Assembly: GCA_033220425.1 (NCBI GenBank)
Contig: CM065647.1
Coordinates: 3,968,001 to 4,032,000, forward strand
DNA length: 64,000 bases
Reading direction: 5' to 3'
Source: Lepraria neglecta
Lineage: Eukaryota; Ascomycota; Lecanoromycetes; Lecanorales; Stereocaulaceae
Shown: one piece after another, positions 62,682-64,000 of the stretch
How positions within the stretch are numbered: the first letter of the stretch is position 1
Layout of the letters: the number at the start of each line of letters is the position of its first letter
Notes under the pieces: generated by a model
What the model saw: only the letters and a program-made list of their open reading frames with translations
The model's database searches: none
Told to the model about the DNA's origin: nothing
Position numbers and translations under genes: made by a program

Positions 62682-62957
62682 ATGTGCCTCCTCAAAATGT
62701 ACCTCCACTCTCGGTGCCGCCACATCCTCCACAAAAAGTGCTTATTGCAATGCCAGAATTTCGACGCACAGATGTCTTCGTGCCAGGACAAACCTCACCG
62801 AATCATCCAAAAGGTTCTAGTAGTCAACCGCCCCTTATTTCCATCCTGCCACAATGAGGAAAAAGCTGCAATAATGATGGCATACCATGCACGAGAGAAT
62901 TCTATGGTTAGAAATACTAAGCGGTGGAACTGGGAACCGAAGAAGATTTTGAGATGA
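62682..62957 (+). CDS. Small Cys/His-rich protein, uncertain
   Basis: The ATG at 62682 opens 91 codons beginning MCLLKMYLHSRCRH, with C-x(3)-C and a further Cys pair in the first 40 residues, a pattern of small fungal zinc-knuckle-like hypothetical proteins. After its stop, another frame (to 63133) is rich in Glu/Lys/Arg and looks coding. A frameshift or an unseen intron may therefore join the two. Treat as a candidate only. Confidence 0.3.
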   Translation: MCLLKMYLHSRCRHILHKKCLLQCQNFDAQMSSCQDKPHRIIQKVLVVNRPLFPSCHNEEKAAIMMAYHARENSMVRNTKRWNWEPKKILR

Positions 62958-63605
62958 GGGTGAAGATGGGAGAGGCTATGGAGACGGAGTTGAAGAGGCT
63001 GAAGGCGAAGTGTTATGGTGATGAGGGCGAGAGTGCTGTGGAGAGAGATTGTCAGCGTCCGGTGCGAGGACTTTCTACCGGTGAAGAGAGACTTGACAAG
63101 GTTGAAGGAGAGGAATTTCGGATATACGGATGAAACTTCTGCAAAGCCAGATATTAGGCCCAGTGCTCGGCTAGAAAGCTGTCCGAGAGTGCATTGTTTG
63201 ACGTTTCTTACCTGCCTCGTTCTCGCATGCAATACAATATGAAGAAGCTTTCTAAAACTCGAATCATCATTTGGCGCCTTTCCCGACTTTTTATATGCTG
63301 GGTTGGATTATTTGTTATATTAATCCTCTGACCAATTGTCTTCATGTCGACCTGCTTGACAGTTGGTCCAAAAGGATGTATTCGGCGGTGCTCATCACCG
63401 AGATCGTTCCTTATGGATTGTTTGAGCCCGATAGACCTGTTCGATTGCTGTCAATCTGTTTGCCAAAAAGGCCCTTCAAATATTTCTCTTATCTCAATTG
63501 TACATCAGGGTAGGTTACCCTCGGCTCGTACCACATTGCCGATAACTGCCAAAGTCTTTGCAGAAGAACAAGAATAATTATGTCAGAATATTGCTGCTAG
63601 TCGAC
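62958..63605. other. Stretch with possible 3' coding remnant
   Basis: The first 175 bp contain a charged frame (ELGTEEDFEMRVKMGEAMETE) that may belong to the preceding small gene. The rest, to 63605, shows no gene; frames at 63271-63577 have no motif. Confidence 0.3.
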
Positions 63606-64000
63606 ATGGACCCTGAAAAAGTGAGATTCTCTCAAGATCCTGTCTCACTATACTGATTGCTCCGCCAGGATGAAGAAACCATTTCGGAACATTCGCAAAG
63701 CTCTGATGATGCTCGCCTTGAAATACATCAGCCAGCCGGCAAGGCTCTGACGGCCCTCACCTTCCCAGCAAGCGGGTCTCCACCGATGCTGGTCCTGCTG
63801 AGGACGAAAGCCGTAGACGGTTCGAATAGCCATGAGCCAGACTCCGATGATTTCTGGGCCAAGGCAGAGGAAACCGAATACAATAGGCAGCAATTTACAT
63901 TAGTCAACCAAGTCCCGCCAAAATTTAATGGGCTGTGGTGTCTCTTTTGGAATTCGGACGAAGAAAATGGGCCTGCAAACTCACGCTTAATCGGTGCATA
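63606..64000 (+). CDS. Partial gene running off the right edge, unknown
   Basis: The ATG at 63606 opens a five-codon exon (63606-63620) followed by a 48-nt intron (GTGAGA...CCAG). The second exon starts at 63669 and stays open to the window end (110 codons, no stop). It encodes an acidic start (DEETISEHSQSSDDARLE), a hydrophobic strand (PPMLVLLRTKAV) and DDFWAKAEETEYNRQQFTLV. Codon use is protein-like. The family cannot be assigned from this fragment. Confidence 0.5.

Noticed and set aside
63648-63893. Minus-strand 81-codon frame at the right edge
   Set aside because: The plus-strand frame over the same bases has a spliced start, continues to the window end and has better protein character.

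Overview
The window is genomic DNA of a filamentous ascomycete (Pezizomycotina). The protein-coding genes are dense and lie on both strands. They are broken by short introns of about 42-85 nt with GT-AG ends and CTRAY-like branch points. The protein families are typical of that group: UstYa/DUF3328 proteins, SAT4-type membrane proteins, fungal P450s, calcineurin A and an ICln/Lot5 homologue. Exon boundaries were worked out by hand from reading frame, splice sites and family motifs. I cannot name the species.

Positions 1-19,400 are an accessory, secondary-metabolism region. Its core is a ribosomally made peptide cluster of the dikaritin type (the ustiloxin, phomopsin and asperipin family). A 152-residue secreted precursor (12135-12647, minus) has a signal peptide and eight copies of a short core, consensus I-A-Y-P-D-S-Y, separated by Lys-Arg Kex2 sites. 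Next to it are two UstYa/DUF3328 oxidase-like genes (13607-14549 plus, 14618-15458 minus). Around these lie two O-methyltransferases of different families (7944-9014 minus, 15908-17434 plus), a kynurenine-type aminotransferase (9859-11643 minus), a P450 with an altered oxygen-activation helix (17907-19427 plus) and an alpha/beta hydrolase (6881-7730 plus). A second alpha/beta hydrolase, an UMTA-type methyltransferase and a SAT4 membrane protein (990-5533) may be an extension. The inferred pathway is: secretion and Kex2 cleavage of the precursor, oxidative cross-linking through the two core tyrosines by the UstYa pair and possibly the P450, then O-methylation and amino-group chemistry. The exact core and product look undescribed to me, but I could not search.

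Positions 20,780-29,300 hold a decayed patatin-like phospholipase, a divergent oxidosqualene cyclase whose catalytic motif reads DTTSE where DCTAE is usual, an unknown disordered protein and a sugar-alcohol-type short-chain dehydrogenase.

Positions 30,400-55,100 are mostly housekeeping: a membrane-anchored disordered protein, ICln/Lot5, mitochondrial ribosomal bL19, a mitochondrial unknown, a 2EXR/F-box-like protein, an Mmc1-like mitochondrial protein, calcineurin A, a PhoD-type phosphatase, a BM3-like P450 haem domain, cysteinyl-tRNA synthetase and the tRNA m1A58 methyltransferase TRM61. From 55,100 to the end the region becomes accessory again, with a CYP7/CYP8-like P450, a broken repeat-containing surface protein gene, small membrane or unknown proteins, and a gene that runs off the right edge.
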